Assembly (NCBI RefSeq): GCF_030676955.1
Contig: NZ_JAUUUU010000002.1
Coordinates: 62,001-126,000 of the forward strand
DNA length: 64,000 bases
Direction of reading: 5' to 3'
Origin: Porticoccus litoralis
GTDB lineage: Bacteria; Pseudomonadota; Gammaproteobacteria; Pseudomonadales; Porticoccaceae
Each line of letters opens with the position of its first letter. Position 1 is the stretch's first letter. The notes below the pieces were generated by a model. It had not been told where the DNA came from and did not search any database. It worked only from the letters and a program-made list of their open reading frames with translations. The position numbers and the translations under genes are program-made. This document shows positions 9,784 to 19,071 of the stretch, one piece after another.

Positions 9784-10434
9784 TCAGCGATGGTATTCAA
9801 TGATCTGGCCGCGAAACGGCTGTGATAGGTAATCTGTCTCAGGCGGTTGATGTTGTTGGTGATCAAAACCGAAGGTTGCCATTTTTTTGCTGAAAGGCGC
9901 ATGGTGTCCCCGGCCTGGGTCAACAATAACCACCTGGCAGCTGGGTTGAGCGTGCTGGTGGATGAACTCAGACAGCAGTGCGACATGTTCACGTTCATAC
10001 AGAAGGTCGCTCCCGATAATCAGGTCAAATAATCCCAGGCCATCATCAGTATCAGCCCAACCGGTCCGCTCGAAAGGGATGTCTGAACCATTGTTGAGGT
10101 CGACATTCTCCTTAAGAAAGTTGCCAGCTTCCGGGTGGTAATCGGTGGCGGTAATATCTGCCAGGCGGTGATTCAACAGCAGGCTGGTCAGCCCAATCCC
10201 ACAACCCACTTCGAGAATCCGCTTGCCCGTGATGTCGTAATCACACATGTGGTGAGCCAGCACTTTGCCGGCATCCCAGACAACCCCAAACAGTGGCCAG
10301 CTGGCGGAAGAAATCCCCAGCTTTTCGGCCTCGCCATCTTTGTCCTGGAATTCCTGATTGTCTCTCAGGGTTCGCAGGTGAATGTCCACCTTGCCAAATT
10401 CAATGGTTTGATAGCGTACGCGTAGCGATGACAT
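9784..10434 (-). CDS. SAM-dependent methyltransferase, METTL21/methyltransf_16-like
   Basis: A 216-residue class I methyltransferase. Motif I is ILEVGCGIGLTSLLL near residue 75. A later GSDLLYE segment carries the D-x-x-Y pattern of protein lysine methyltransferases of the methyltransf_16 group. The ATG at 10434 has GGAG 5 nt upstream and removes a poorly conserved 18-residue leader. The target is unknown; protein-lysine methylation is inferred from the motif. It converges with the cyanate operon end. Confidence 0.82.
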   Translation of the reverse strand: MSSLRVRYQTIEFGKVDIHLRTLRDNQEFQDKDGEAEKLGISSASWPLFGVVWDAGKVLAHHMCDYDITGKRILEVGCGIGLTSLLLNHRLADITATDYHPEAGNFLKENVDLNNGSDIPFERTGWADTDDGLGLFDLIIGSDLLYEREHVALLSEFIHQHAQPSCQVVIVDPGRGHHAPFSKKMATFGFDHQQHQPPETDYLSQPFRGQIIEYHR

Positions 10435-10515
10435 AAAAACTCCATGTGTGGGACAGGTTGTCCCGCAGTATGGCGTTGATTCGGCCAATCGCTACGAGAG
10501 GGAGGTGTGTTGAGG

Positions 10516-10848
10516 TTATCCCTCAGGGTACATGACCAGCAGGGTGCACCCGGTATGAGATTTCGGAGCGTGGGAGGAATTTTTGGGTTGGTGAATAAAG
10601 TCGCCTTCCCGGTAGTCTTCCTTGCCGCCTTCAAATACGCCGGAAATCACGAAGATCTGTTCGGGTCCGCTTTCATGTAGATCTATGCCAGGAAATTCCG
10701 CGCCGGGTGCAAACTCATAGACGGCGGCACGTTTACCGTTTTCGCCTTCCCAGAGCATTCTTTCCGTGATGCCAGGGAGTAGCTCCACAGGCTCAACATC
10801 TTTCCAGTTAACTTTTTTCACACCGTCAAAGTTGAGTGTATCGCTCAT
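10516..10848 (-). CDS. Small cupin-domain protein (ChrR/cupin_7 like)
   Basis: A 110-residue single-domain cupin. The two half-motifs are visible as FPGIDLHESGPEQIFVISG and YREGDFIHQPKNSSH, the second giving a metal-binding His. It resembles the cupin of ChrR anti-sigma factors without the zinc-binding ASD domain, so it is not expected to act as an anti-sigma factor. AGGAGATAAT precedes the ATG. Substrate unknown. Confidence 0.8.
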   Translation of the reverse strand: MSDTLNFDGVKKVNWKDVEPVELLPGITERMLWEGENGKRAAVYEFAPGAEFPGIDLHESGPEQIFVISGVFEGGKEDYREGDFIHQPKNSSHAPKSHTGCTLLVMYPEG

Positions 10849-10899
10849 TATTATCTCCTAGTGGAATCTGTTGGTATCACAAGCATAGAAGCATAAATA

Positions 10900-10931
10900 A
10901 AAAGGGCAAGGTAGTGATACCTTGCCCTTTT
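10900..10931 (-). terminator. Rho-independent terminator after the cold-shock gene
   Basis: A perfect 14-bp stem (10900-10913 with 10918-10931) with a GTGA loop lies 35 bp beyond the cold-shock gene stop. On the minus strand it is followed by a T-rich run, so it terminates that transcript before the cupin gene. Confidence 0.9.
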
Positions 10932-10965
10932 ATGTATTTGCAGTCCGCCTGAGCGGCAGCAAATA

Positions 10966-11175
10966 TTAGTCGATAACGACGATGTTTTCCGCCTGAGGGC
11001 CTTTTTGGCCTTGGGTGACGGTAAATTCAACGCGTTGACCTTCGTTCAGGGTGCGAAACCCGGAGCTGGAGATTGCGCTGTAGTGTGCAAAAACATCGGG
11101 GCCAGACTCACGTTGAATGAAGCCAAAGCCTTTAGATTCGTTAAACCACTTAACGGTGCCAGTTACTGTAGACAT
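10966..11175 (-). CDS. Cold-shock protein, CspA family
   Basis: A 69-residue OB-fold RNA chaperone. RNP1 KGFGFI and RNP2 VFAHY are intact, with the WFN aromatic residue near position 10. AGGA is 8 nt ahead of the ATG. About 215 bp of non-coding DNA lie upstream, long enough for the structured leader common in cold-inducible csp genes. Cold induction itself is not shown by the sequence. Confidence 0.95.
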   Translation of the reverse strand: MSTVTGTVKWFNESKGFGFIQRESGPDVFAHYSAISSSGFRTLNEGQRVEFTVTQGQKGPQAENIVVID

Positions 11176-11392
11176 AATGTAATCCTGTAAATTCTTAATA
11201 AATAAAGATATGCCCGGTCAAGGGCGGTGGTGCTGGAAGTATTGCTGGTAATTATGAAAAACAGGACGACGATCTGAAAGGCGCGTCGAAGTGGTACATA
11301 AAGATAGAGCTTACTTTCAAGCAGTGGGAACTATAGACCTTTTTTGCCAGAAAGCAATGATTTCCCGTGACCCTGCCGCTGATAGGGTCTTA

Positions 11393-13105
11393 TCATCCTG
11401 AAACTTTGGTTTCATCCTCGGATTCCATGGGGCTGGCGTTGGCAATACGCCTATGGCAAGTGTGGCGGAAGTCTTCAATGGTTCGTGTCAGATCTTCCTC
11501 CTTCTCGCCCAGTCCGCTCAGTGCCATTCGGGCCAACTCCAGGCTGGCTTCAATATTTTCTGATACCACGCCAGTGGCCCCCAGCTGGCTAAGAACCTGA
11601 CACTGGGACAGGTTATGGCCGCGGGCATAGACCTGCTTGTCCGGGTAGGTCTTGCGCAGGGAGGTAATGATTTCTTCCGTTGCTTCTGGGTCATTGATAG
11701 TAACAATGATCACCTTGGCATCACTGGCCCCCGCTGATTTCAACACTTCCGGTTTGCGCACATCGCCAAAATACACAGGGTGACCGTTGGCGCGCTCTCG
11801 CCCCACGATGGCTGCGTCGCCATCCAGTGCCACAAAAGGTTTGTCCGACAGGGTGAGGATTTCTCCAATGGTATGCCCGACCCGGCCGTACCCCGCCAGC
11901 ACTATAGGGGCTTCGGTGATGTCCTGGGATGTGGTATCCACTTCCTGTTCCGGTTTTCTGGCCAGCGACTCTGCCCATCTGGCCAGCAGCGGTGTGACGA
12001 GCATGCTAAGTAGAACCACTAGCAATAGTTGCTGGAAGAGTGGGGTTGGTATGAGGTTGGACTGGTTAGCCAAGGAGAACAGTACCAGAGAAAATTCACC
12101 GCTCTGAGCCAGGAGCAGTGCCACCGCCAGGCTATTTTTGGTTTTCAGTCCGAAGAAATAGTTGATGGGGAACAGAGCGATAACCTTGATGGCAATCAGT
12201 AGGGCCAACAGGGCAAAGGTGAGTAGTGGCTTATCGATTAGCAGCTGGAGGTTCAGTGACATGCCCATGGACATAAAGAACAAGCCCAGCAGCAGTCCGC
12301 GGAAAGGCTGTATTTCGGCAATGACCTGGTGGCGATAAAACGAATCGGAAATCAGCATACCTGCCAGGAAAGCACCCATGGCCATGGAGAGGCCGGCGTG
12401 CTCGGTGGCCAGTGCCGTGCCCATGACAATCAGCACGGCCGATGCGGTAAAAACTTCCGGGCTACCTGAAAGCGCCACGCGATGGAGAATCGGGTGCAGG
12501 AAAAATCGCCCCAGGAAGACCACCATAACCACAATGGAAACGGATTCGATCAGCGTCAGCCAGATACTGTTGTCGATGGTCAGCTCAGGGGCTGACAGCA
12601 GGGGCACCAGTGCCAGTAATGGCACGACTGCCAGATCCTGCATCAGCAATACTGCGAGGGAGGATCGGCCATAGGTAGATGTCACCATTTTCTGGCTTAC
12701 CAGCAGTTGAATAACAAAAGCTGTGGAGGATAACGCCAGGGTTGGGCCTATCAGAATGGCGGCATTGGCGCTGACATCGAACAGGAAATACGCCAGTGCA
12801 GTGAAGATCAGTCCGGTGATCAAAATCTGAAGAGAGCCCAGCCCAAACACCAGTCGTCGCATCTTCCATAGCAGAGAAGGTTTGAGTTCGATGCCGATCA
12901 CAAAGAGCAAGAACACCACCCCGATTTCTGACAAGTGGCTGATGTCACTGATGTTGCTGATTAGTCCAAAACCGGAGGGGCCTACGATGACCCCGGCCAG
13001 CAGGAAACCGGGGACAGCACCCAGTCTCAGGGTTTGGGCAAGAGGTACGGCAATAACGGCGGCAACCAAAAGGGCAATGATGTCCGTTAGGTAGGAGGCG
13101 GGCAT
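11393..13105 (-). CDS. Kef-type monovalent cation:proton antiporter with RCK (TrkA-N) domain
   Basis: A 570-residue CPA2-family antiporter. About twelve hydrophobic segments span residues 5-380, including FVIGIELKP, the KefC-type segment after helix 3. A Rossmann RCK domain starts at IVLAGYGRVGHTIGE near 400, followed by the KefC-like YFGDVRKPEVLKSAGA. It probably exports K+ in exchange for H+ under gating by the nucleotide-binding domain. It resembles KefB/KefC, but no KefF/KefG ancillary gene is adjacent, so no symbol is given. The ribosome binding site is weak. Confidence 0.9.
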   Translation of the reverse strand: MPASYLTDIIALLVAAVIAVPLAQTLRLGAVPGFLLAGVIVGPSGFGLISNISDISHLSEIGVVFLLFVIGIELKPSLLWKMRRLVFGLGSLQILITGLIFTALAYFLFDVSANAAILIGPTLALSSTAFVIQLLVSQKMVTSTYGRSSLAVLLMQDLAVVPLLALVPLLSAPELTIDNSIWLTLIESVSIVVMVVFLGRFFLHPILHRVALSGSPEVFTASAVLIVMGTALATEHAGLSMAMGAFLAGMLISDSFYRHQVIAEIQPFRGLLLGLFFMSMGMSLNLQLLIDKPLLTFALLALLIAIKVIALFPINYFFGLKTKNSLAVALLLAQSGEFSLVLFSLANQSNLIPTPLFQQLLLVVLLSMLVTPLLARWAESLARKPEQEVDTTSQDITEAPIVLAGYGRVGHTIGEILTLSDKPFVALDGDAAIVGRERANGHPVYFGDVRKPEVLKSAGASDAKVIIVTINDPEATEEIITSLRKTYPDKQVYARGHNLSQCQVLSQLGATGVVSENIEASLELARMALSGLGEKEEDLTRTIEDFRHTCHRRIANASPMESEDETKVSG

Positions 13106-13129
13106 ATTTAGTGCTTATCCAAATAGTCG

Positions 13130-13156
13130 GTAGGGTATAGCCCTACGATACCCTAC
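13130..13156. repeat. Stem-loop upstream of the antiporter gene
   Basis: GTAGGGTAT (13130-13138) pairs with ATACCCTAC (13148-13156) around a 9-nt loop that itself holds CCCTAC. It lies in the 99-bp gap between the sulfhydrylase stop and the antiporter start. There is no T-run, so a weak terminator or an operator are both possible. Confidence 0.4.
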
Positions 13157-13204
13157 AGGCGTCCGCCCGCCAATCGCCAGGGCATTTTTTACTAGGAAAA
13201 ACCG

Positions 13205-14482
13205 CTACTTGACAGCATCAAGGGCCTGTGAGATATCACTAATGATGTCTTCTATATTTTCAATGCCCACAGAAATTCGTACCAGGTCGCTACTGACACC
13301 AGCCTTTTTCAGCTCTTCCTCATTGAGCTGCCGATGAGTGGTGGTGGCAGGGTGGCAGGCCAGCGATTTGGCGTCACCGATATTAACCAGTCTCAGAATC
13401 ATCTGTAGTGCATCAATAAACTGGGCACCTGCCTCACGACCGCCAACAATGCCGAAGCTGAGAATGCCCGATGCCTTGCCGCCGGTAATCTTCTGACAGG
13501 TTGCCTGATAGGGGCTGTCTTCCAGGGCGGCATAGTTTACCCAGCTGACTTTCGGATGAGCTTTGAGATAGCGGGCGACCTGCTCTGCATTCGCACAATG
13601 ACGTTCCATGCGCAGGCCAAGTGTTTCCAGGCCCTGCAGAATCAGGAAGGTGTTCATCGGAGACAGCGCTGCGCCGGTATTGCGCAGCGGGACCACCCGA
13701 CAGCGGCCGATATATGCTGCCGGACCCAATGCATCGGTATAGACCACGCCGTGGTAGGAGGGGTCGGGCTGGCTGAAAATAGGAAAGCGTTCCTTGTGGG
13801 CGGCCCAGTCGAATTTTCCGGAGTCGATGATAATGCCGCCAATGGAGGTCCCGTGACCACCGATGTACTTGGTCAGGGAGTGCACCACGATGTCAGCACC
13901 GAGCTCAAAGGGTCGGCACAGAAAAGGGGTTGCCACGGTGTTGTCGACAATCAGGGGGATGCCTGCGCGATGGGCAATTTCTGCCAGTTTCTCAATGTCG
14001 ACGATGTTGCCTGCAGGGTTGCCAATGGATTCACAGAAAATGGCTTTGGTGCGGTCATCAATGGCCTGTTCAAAGCCGGAGAAATCGTCGTGGGCAACCA
14101 TGCGCGCTTCAATTCCCTGGTTAGGCAAGCTGTGGGCGAACAGATTATAGGTGCCGCCATAGAGCTGGCTGGTGCTGACGATATTGTCCCCCACAGTACA
14201 GAGGCACTGAATACTGTAGGTGATGGCGGCCATTCCGGATGCCACGGCTAGGGCACCAATGCCCCCTTCCATGGCTGCCATGCGTTGCTCCAGCACCGCG
14301 GTGGTGGGGTTCATGATTCGGGTATAAATATTACCTTGGACCTTCAAGTCGAACAGATCCGCACCGTGCTGGGTATCGTCAAAGGTATAAGAGGTGGTCT
14401 GATAAATGGGAACGGCGGCCGCTTTTGTTGTCGGTTCAGACTCATAGCCGCAGTGCAGTGCCAGTGATTCGAGTTTCATCAT
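13205..14482 (-). CDS. metY: O-acetylhomoserine aminocarboxypropyltransferase (sulfhydrylase)
   Basis: A 425-residue PLP enzyme of the Cys/Met metabolism family that makes homocysteine from O-acetylhomoserine and sulfide. The PLP lysine is K205 in VHSLTKYIGGHG, with YGGTYNLF and ASGMAAI upstream. The length and the C-terminal ACHPATTTHRQL segment fit MetY rather than cystathionine enzymes. Two adjacent ATG codons (14482 and 14479) are possible starts behind AGGGAAG. It is a stand-alone gene in the same direction as its neighbours. Confidence 0.92.
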   Translation of the reverse strand: MMKLESLALHCGYESEPTTKAAAVPIYQTTSYTFDDTQHGADLFDLKVQGNIYTRIMNPTTAVLEQRMAAMEGGIGALAVASGMAAITYSIQCLCTVGDNIVSTSQLYGGTYNLFAHSLPNQGIEARMVAHDDFSGFEQAIDDRTKAIFCESIGNPAGNIVDIEKLAEIAHRAGIPLIVDNTVATPFLCRPFELGADIVVHSLTKYIGGHGTSIGGIIIDSGKFDWAAHKERFPIFSQPDPSYHGVVYTDALGPAAYIGRCRVVPLRNTGAALSPMNTFLILQGLETLGLRMERHCANAEQVARYLKAHPKVSWVNYAALEDSPYQATCQKITGGKASGILSFGIVGGREAGAQFIDALQMILRLVNIGDAKSLACHPATTTHRQLNEEELKKAGVSSDLVRISVGIENIEDIISDISQALDAVK

Positions 14483-14576
14483 GTCTTCCCTGTATTGGAA
14501 TTATTGTGTAGGTGGCCTCAGAGCGGCCACTATAACGTCGTTCACAGGTTGCAGAAAAGTAATGGGTCCGCGCAGC

Positions 14577-15599
14577 TTATTCCGATTCGTTGGCGATGCG
14601 AATCAGCCGCTTGCCCAGATTATCTCCACGGTAGAGGCTGGCGATAGCATCTGGTGCTTGGTCGATACCTTCCAGAACGTCCTCGCGATAGCGTAGCTTG
14701 TCGGCCTTGATCAGTGGCGTCAGGGCGGAGATGGCTTCGCCGTAGCGGTCGTTATAGTCGAACACAAGAAATCCCTGCATGCGCGCCCGTTTGACCAGTA
14801 GCTGGCGTTGGACGCGGGGGCCCATTGGGATTGGGTCCCAATTGGTTATAGAGGCCGTGCCACACAGCACAATGCGTGCACCTACATTAATATGCTTCAT
14901 CACAGCATCGCTGATCGGGCCGCAGGTATTATCAAAATAGACATCAACACCGTTGGGGCAGGCGGTGGTCAGCGCCGCATCCACATCTTCGCTGCGGTAG
15001 TCGATGGCATGATCGTACTGAAAAGCCTCGTGACACAGTGCAACTTTTTCCGGTCCGCCAGTTATGCCCACGGTTTGGCAGCCCTGCAGTTTGGCCAGCT
15101 GCCCAACACAGGAGCCGACGGCCCCCGCAGCCGTGGAAACAACCACGGTCTCTCCCTGTTTTGGTTGCCCGATATCCATCAGGCCAAAATAGGCTGTCAC
15201 ACCATTGATGCCCAGTATTCCCAATGCCGTTGAGATCGGCAAACCGTTGGTTTCCACCCTGCGCTGCACCTTGTCACCGTCTACTGCAGCATAATCCTGC
15301 CAGCCAAACATGCCGGTAACGATATCTCCAACACCATAATCCGGGTGGCGGGACTCAATAACCTTTCCCACTGTCAGGGCGCGCATCACCCCGCCCAGTG
15401 GCACCGGTTCCGAATAATTGGCCACTGCACTTACCCAGCCACGCATGGCCGGTTCCACAGAGAGGTAGATGTTGCGAACCAGGACCTCCCCTTCAGTAAT
15501 GGTTGGTATATCAGATGTGTCGATGGAAAAATTATCGGCTTGGGGTATATCGCTGGGTCGGCTGGTCAAAATGACCTGGCGATTAATCTTGTCCTGCAT
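14577..15599 (-). CDS. NADP-dependent oxidoreductase of the zinc-free MDR family (CurA/leukotriene B4 dehydrogenase like)
   Basis: A 340-residue medium-chain reductase of the alkenal/curcumin reductase group. It has the SVEPAMRGW substrate-side motif near residue 50 and the nucleotide-binding segment VSTAAGAVGSCVGQLAKLQG near 150. No structural or catalytic zinc Cys set is present. It probably reduces alpha,beta-unsaturated aldehydes or ketones with NADPH. The ATG at 15599 is preceded by GAGG; a longer in-frame start lacks support. Confidence 0.9.
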   Translation of the reverse strand: MQDKINRQVILTSRPSDIPQADNFSIDTSDIPTITEGEVLVRNIYLSVEPAMRGWVSAVANYSEPVPLGGVMRALTVGKVIESRHPDYGVGDIVTGMFGWQDYAAVDGDKVQRRVETNGLPISTALGILGINGVTAYFGLMDIGQPKQGETVVVSTAAGAVGSCVGQLAKLQGCQTVGITGGPEKVALCHEAFQYDHAIDYRSEDVDAALTTACPNGVDVYFDNTCGPISDAVMKHINVGARIVLCGTASITNWDPIPMGPRVQRQLLVKRARMQGFLVFDYNDRYGEAISALTPLIKADKLRYREDVLEGIDQAPDAIASLYRGDNLGKRLIRIANESE

Positions 15600-15705
15600 G
15601 GTGCACCTCGAAAATGGCGTGGTGTGTCTTGGCAAACCCCCATATCTTTATTCCGGGGTCAATTTCAGCCAGCTTATTATTCTGTAATTTGACTGTAGAC
15701 GAAAA

Positions 15706-16098
15706 TTATTTTGCAAGCTTGAGTGTTGCTGCGGTGGCCACGCCCCAGATCCAGTTAAAAAAGACCACCAGTAATGGCGTAAGCAGACCGAGTTCAAGGC
15801 CTGCTATACCCTTGTGGGCTTTTAAGGGAAACACGATGAACAGCTGAACGGCAGTGGGTGCCAGGCTAAGAAGTGACCCTTTCCAGAAGATCTTAGAGGA
15901 CATGAAGGGCATGACGAACAGAAGGCCCCACAGTCCACCCCAGACAATCCGGGGGTAGAGCCATTGCGGAGAAAGGCCGGGGGCGATAGCAACACCCATA
16001 AGCTGGGAAATTCCAATATCACCAAACAGCCAGACGGTAAGGCTGTTAGCAAATCCACCTATGCAGCCCGCAGCAAACATCAGAAGCAGCTTTTTCAT
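15706..16098 (-). CDS. Small integral membrane protein of unknown function
   Basis: A 130-residue protein with about four hydrophobic helices (near residues 3-22, 45-65, 75-90 and 100-125) and a Gly-rich first helix. No family was recognised with confidence. Codon use matches its neighbours and the frame is clean, so it is likely real. The ribosome binding site is weak. Confidence 0.65.
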   Translation of the reverse strand: MKKLLLMFAAGCIGGFANSLTVWLFGDIGISQLMGVAIAPGLSPQWLYPRIVWGGLWGLLFVMPFMSSKIFWKGSLLSLAPTAVQLFIVFPLKAHKGIAGLELGLLTPLLVVFFNWIWGVATAATLKLAK

Positions 16099-16359
16099 GC
16101 CAGGTATCCCATTGAATTTCCATCAGTGTATACCAGATACAGCAAGTACCGGATCAGAGTTCTGTGGATGGTTTAAGCACGAGGCTCAAAGTGTAGAAAG
16201 TAGGACGTGGTTCGGTGCAGCGGTTTGGATGAGACAAACAAACACAGCCCCTTTTGCAGGGAAGTAAAAAAATGGCAGGAAAGTGCCTTCTACAAAGTCA
16301 TGCGACCAGAAGCCCCTGGACCCGGGACATCCCCGGGCCTTGGACCTCTGTCAGGGATA

Positions 16360-16689
16360 TCAGGCGGATGCCTGAATATCGCCTGTGGTGCCTTGCGACT
16401 TGGCTAGAGCAATGGCATCTTCCAGCATCTGTTCATTGGGGTATTCTTCACTTACCCCAAGTACAGCATGATTTGCTGCTTGAAGATTAAAGAAGTACTT
16501 GCCATTGGCTTCTTTCCGCTCGTAACGATCTTCGTATTCGCAATTGTTGCGAATACTGCTGATGTCACTCATCGCAGAACCCTTGGAGAAGTATGGCTTG
16601 CTGTTTACTAGCAAGGTTTCTCCGTTATCGCCTTTCAAAGAAAAGTTAAATTTACCGTCGTCGCTTTTGTTTAGTTCAAATCTAGACAT
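16360..16689 (-). CDS. YegP-like protein with two DUF1508 repeats
   Basis: A 109-residue protein built of two copies of the DUF1508 unit: KFNFSLKGDNGETLLVNSKPY in the first half and KYFFNLQAANHAVLGVSEEY in the second. These are small beta-rich domains of unknown role. AAGGAGA lies 5 nt before the ATG, so the start is firm. Confidence 0.9.
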   Translation of the reverse strand: MSRFELNKSDDGKFNFSLKGDNGETLLVNSKPYFSKGSAMSDISSIRNNCEYEDRYERKEANGKYFFNLQAANHAVLGVSEEYPNEQMLEDAIALAKSQGTTGDIQASA

Positions 16690-16759
16690 ACCCGTCTCCT
16701 TGCTTATATCGATCTTGAGAGATTGCTCACTCTTAGTTTTTTTATCTCTAACAGCTTTT

Positions 16760-16906
16760 TTAACAGGCAGCTTGACGCTGTTTTAGGGCTGCCTTGCGAT
16801 GACCCTTGATGGTGGGTATCGCGTCGTCCTCATCAGACACTTGCGTGAACTGACTGCCAGCAGACCCTTTAACTTCACAAACAACCTGATAAGCCAGCGT
16901 TAGGGC
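16760..16906 (-). pseudogene. Possible 3' remnant of an unidentified gene
   Basis: An open frame of 48 codons without a good start ends in a hydrophilic, protein-like sequence (for example VSDEDDAIPTIKGHRKAAL). Its base composition resembles the flanking genes, whereas DNA just upstream of it is very AT-rich. It looks like the C-terminal end of a protein whose 5' part is gone. No family was recognised. Confidence 0.3.
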
Positions 16907-17626
16907 TCAGAGTATCAATCCAAGATAAATATTTATTCAATATTATTTGTGGTGATTTTTTTGACCAGATTAATGATTTTTGTCCAAATAACCTTTTTAA
17001 AATTTATCTTAGATGTTTGATTTATATGTAATTTACAGCCCTTTTTATGGGGTAAAAAAAGGGCAATTTTAAGGCCAAAAAATAACGCCATTTTCTTGCC
17101 TATCGTTTTGTTTTATATGGATTAATGCTGGTGCTCTCTGTGGTATGTAAAATCTACTTTCACTCCGAGTTGGTAGGGGTTAATAACAAATAACTTATTA
17201 TGATAAAAATGTAGTTGCTAATATATTTTTTATTATTTTTAAAATGTATTAAATAAATCCTAAATATGATATAAAAATATTCTAATATAACTGCATGTTA
17301 ATGCCATGCATCTTTGCTTATATTTTTTTGCGACTAATTGGTCGATGGGGGCTGAACCTGGGGTGTCTTCAGAGATTTTTCACTTGACCTTTTCTGGATT
17401 CATAGAATCTCTTTCTGGGGATGCTGTGAGTACATGTTGGCTCTGGCTGCGGGAGTTGGGCTTGATAACCGATCGGGCTCATATCTGTGCTGAAGTTGTA
17501 TTACTACTGGCTGATTGATCTTTGTGGGCCTTACAGTGCGAAATAACAGGGGTTTTGAAATGTTCGTACTGGACGGGGGATTTGCTTTGATGTAATGATG
17601 AGCCCTGTATCTATGGTTGGAAGTTC
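16907..17626. other. AT-rich gene-poor gap
   Basis: About 720 bp without a convincing gene. Positions 16920-17300 are strikingly AT-rich with many A and T tracts. A weak stem pairs 17038-17046 with 17056-17064. A 70-codon frame at 17306-17518 has no ribosome binding site and no recognisable family, and is not called. Such DNA is typical of silenced or decayed insertions. Confidence 0.5.
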
Positions 17627-18223
17627 ATGATAAGAATCAAGTTTTTTCGTCATCTGAGCCTGGGTTTGATATGCACGTTGCCACTGATATTGGTTGGCTG
17701 TGGGAGCTCTCTTCCCAAAGGTGAAGCCAAAACCCAGTCCCAGTGGAACACCTTTGAAGAGGCAAAGGCTGCCTACGACAGTATTACCCTTCATGAGACC
17801 ACCACACTGGATCTCCAGCAGCTGGGATTTGACCCCTACAGCGCGCCTAATGTGAGGATTTTGTCCTACCTCGACATCATCCAGGTGTTCAGCCCCAACG
17901 ACTCCGTAAAACCTGATGATCTGCCTCCCAGTGTGCGGGACTGTATCAAGGCCCGCGAAGAATGCCTGGCTTATCAGGCTACACCGCAGGTGAGCTCCAG
18001 TAAGCGCGTGGGTAATGTGTTTCTGGATTTGCTGAAATTCAAGCGCGAGCGCATCCGTACGGGCTGGAACTTCAATGCACTGGTGGTCATAGACCACGAT
18101 ATTGTGGTGTACAAGATCTGGAGCGGTATGCCGATTATTGATGAGTTCGAAACACGTAAAAATCCATTGGGGCCGATTCAAGACTCCATTGGTAGTGCCG
18201 TCCAGAGCGGTGCTGGAATGTGA
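17627..18223 (+). CDS. Putative lipoprotein of unknown function
   Basis: A 198-residue protein with a lipoprotein signal: a basic start, a hydrophobic stretch and lipobox LVGC, making Cys25 the lipidated residue. The mature part is mixed and contains no recognised domain; two Cys residues (in DCIKAREEC) could form a disulfide. The GSS after the Cys lacks an Asp+2 retention signal, so the outer membrane is the likely site. GGAAG lies before the ATG. It may share a transcript with the small membrane gene downstream. Confidence 0.75.
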   Translation: MIRIKFFRHLSLGLICTLPLILVGCGSSLPKGEAKTQSQWNTFEEAKAAYDSITLHETTTLDLQQLGFDPYSAPNVRILSYLDIIQVFSPNDSVKPDDLPPSVRDCIKAREECLAYQATPQVSSSKRVGNVFLDLLKFKRERIRTGWNFNALVVIDHDIVVYKIWSGMPIIDEFETRKNPLGPIQDSIGSAVQSGAGM

Positions 18224-18361
18224 GTACTTACTTTCTAATAAGATTCGATTTTATTGGTTAAAATTTAAACTATTCCTTCGCCCCCTTGTCAGAAGACGAG
18301 TTCGAATCAATGAGCTCTGAGTGAAGAATAAGGGTGTTTATTTTTTTGGAGAAAAGCCTTC

Positions 18362-18646
18362 ATGGTAGAAAAACCTGAACCTGAAAAGCTCGACTACGAT
18401 GCGCATCCCGTTTTCAAAACCGTTCCGGAAGAGACCAACAACAAAAATCTTGGCTTTTTTGAGATCATTGCCCAAGCCTTCTGCCTGGTCTTTCAGCTAC
18501 AGCGCGGTAAAGGGTTGAAAAGAGCCACAGATTTGTTGGAAAGCAATCCCAAGTCCGTTATTGCGGCCGGCATTCTTTCGATGATCATTTTTTTTCTGAT
18601 CTGCTTTACCGCCTCCCAGTTGGCGATCAAATATTTGACCAACTAG
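18362..18646 (+). CDS. DUF2970-like small membrane protein
   Basis: A 94-residue protein with a soluble N-terminus and one C-terminal transmembrane helix (about residues 66-88). The arrangement FEIIAQAFCLVFQLQ...NPKSVIAAGIL fits DUF2970 proteins, which are short, single-helix and of unknown role. GGAGA precedes the ATG. Confidence 0.7.
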   Translation: MVEKPEPEKLDYDAHPVFKTVPEETNNKNLGFFEIIAQAFCLVFQLQRGKGLKRATDLLESNPKSVIAAGILSMIIFFLICFTASQLAIKYLTN

Positions 18647-18705
18647 GAAGGCGATTGTTCTAAAGCTCAAAAACATCAGTAAAGCAGTTCATGGCTAAAG
18701 ACATG

Positions 18706-18963
18706 CTAGTGGATATCCATGGTGGGTTGTGTGGAAAGAATGCCCAGAAGCTTTAGGGCGTGTTCCATGGCCTCAAAACCCAGATCGGTGAGATAGCCAC
18801 CATCCACCTGGGTAATCAGTCCCTTTTTATAAAGTCTGCGGGCGGCCTCAACCATTGACGTTGGGGCTTCGTGGCTGTGGACCTTGATGCCGTTCTGTAG
18901 CGAGTGAGTATCAAACAGGCTAAGCAGGTTGAGTTCATCCAGGTGATCACTGGAAAAGGGCAT
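18706..18963 (-). CDS. TIGR02647-family protein
   Basis: An 85-residue soluble protein with the family pattern ELNLLSLFD...GIKVH...A...LY.KGLITQVDGGYLTDLG. It reads as a small winged-helix-like fold, although no DNA-binding role has been established. AGAGG is placed well before the ATG. Confidence 0.85.
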   Translation of the reverse strand: MPFSSDHLDELNLLSLFDTHSLQNGIKVHSHEAPTSMVEAARRLYKKGLITQVDGGYLTDLGFEAMEHALKLLGILSTQPTMDIH

Positions 18964-19071
18964 AGTGGTACCTCTTATTGTTGTTGGTTATGGCAGTCAT
19001 ACGACGACAAACTGCTACACATACATATACACCTAGCCTTGCTGGTTCTGTCAACAAAAAACCGTGTGTCG

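Noticed and set aside
14512..14530. GTGGCC/GGCCAC stem upstream of metY, considered as an operator or riboswitch
   Set aside because: Six-base arms only, and the 94-bp gap is too short for a SAM riboswitch.
16320..16338. CCCGGG repeated in inverted fashion after the YegP-like gene, considered as a terminator
   Set aside because: Short GC-only arms without a T-run on the minus strand.
17306..17518. A 70-codon plus-strand frame in the AT-rich gap
   Set aside because: No ribosome binding site and no family; kept only as a note on the gap.
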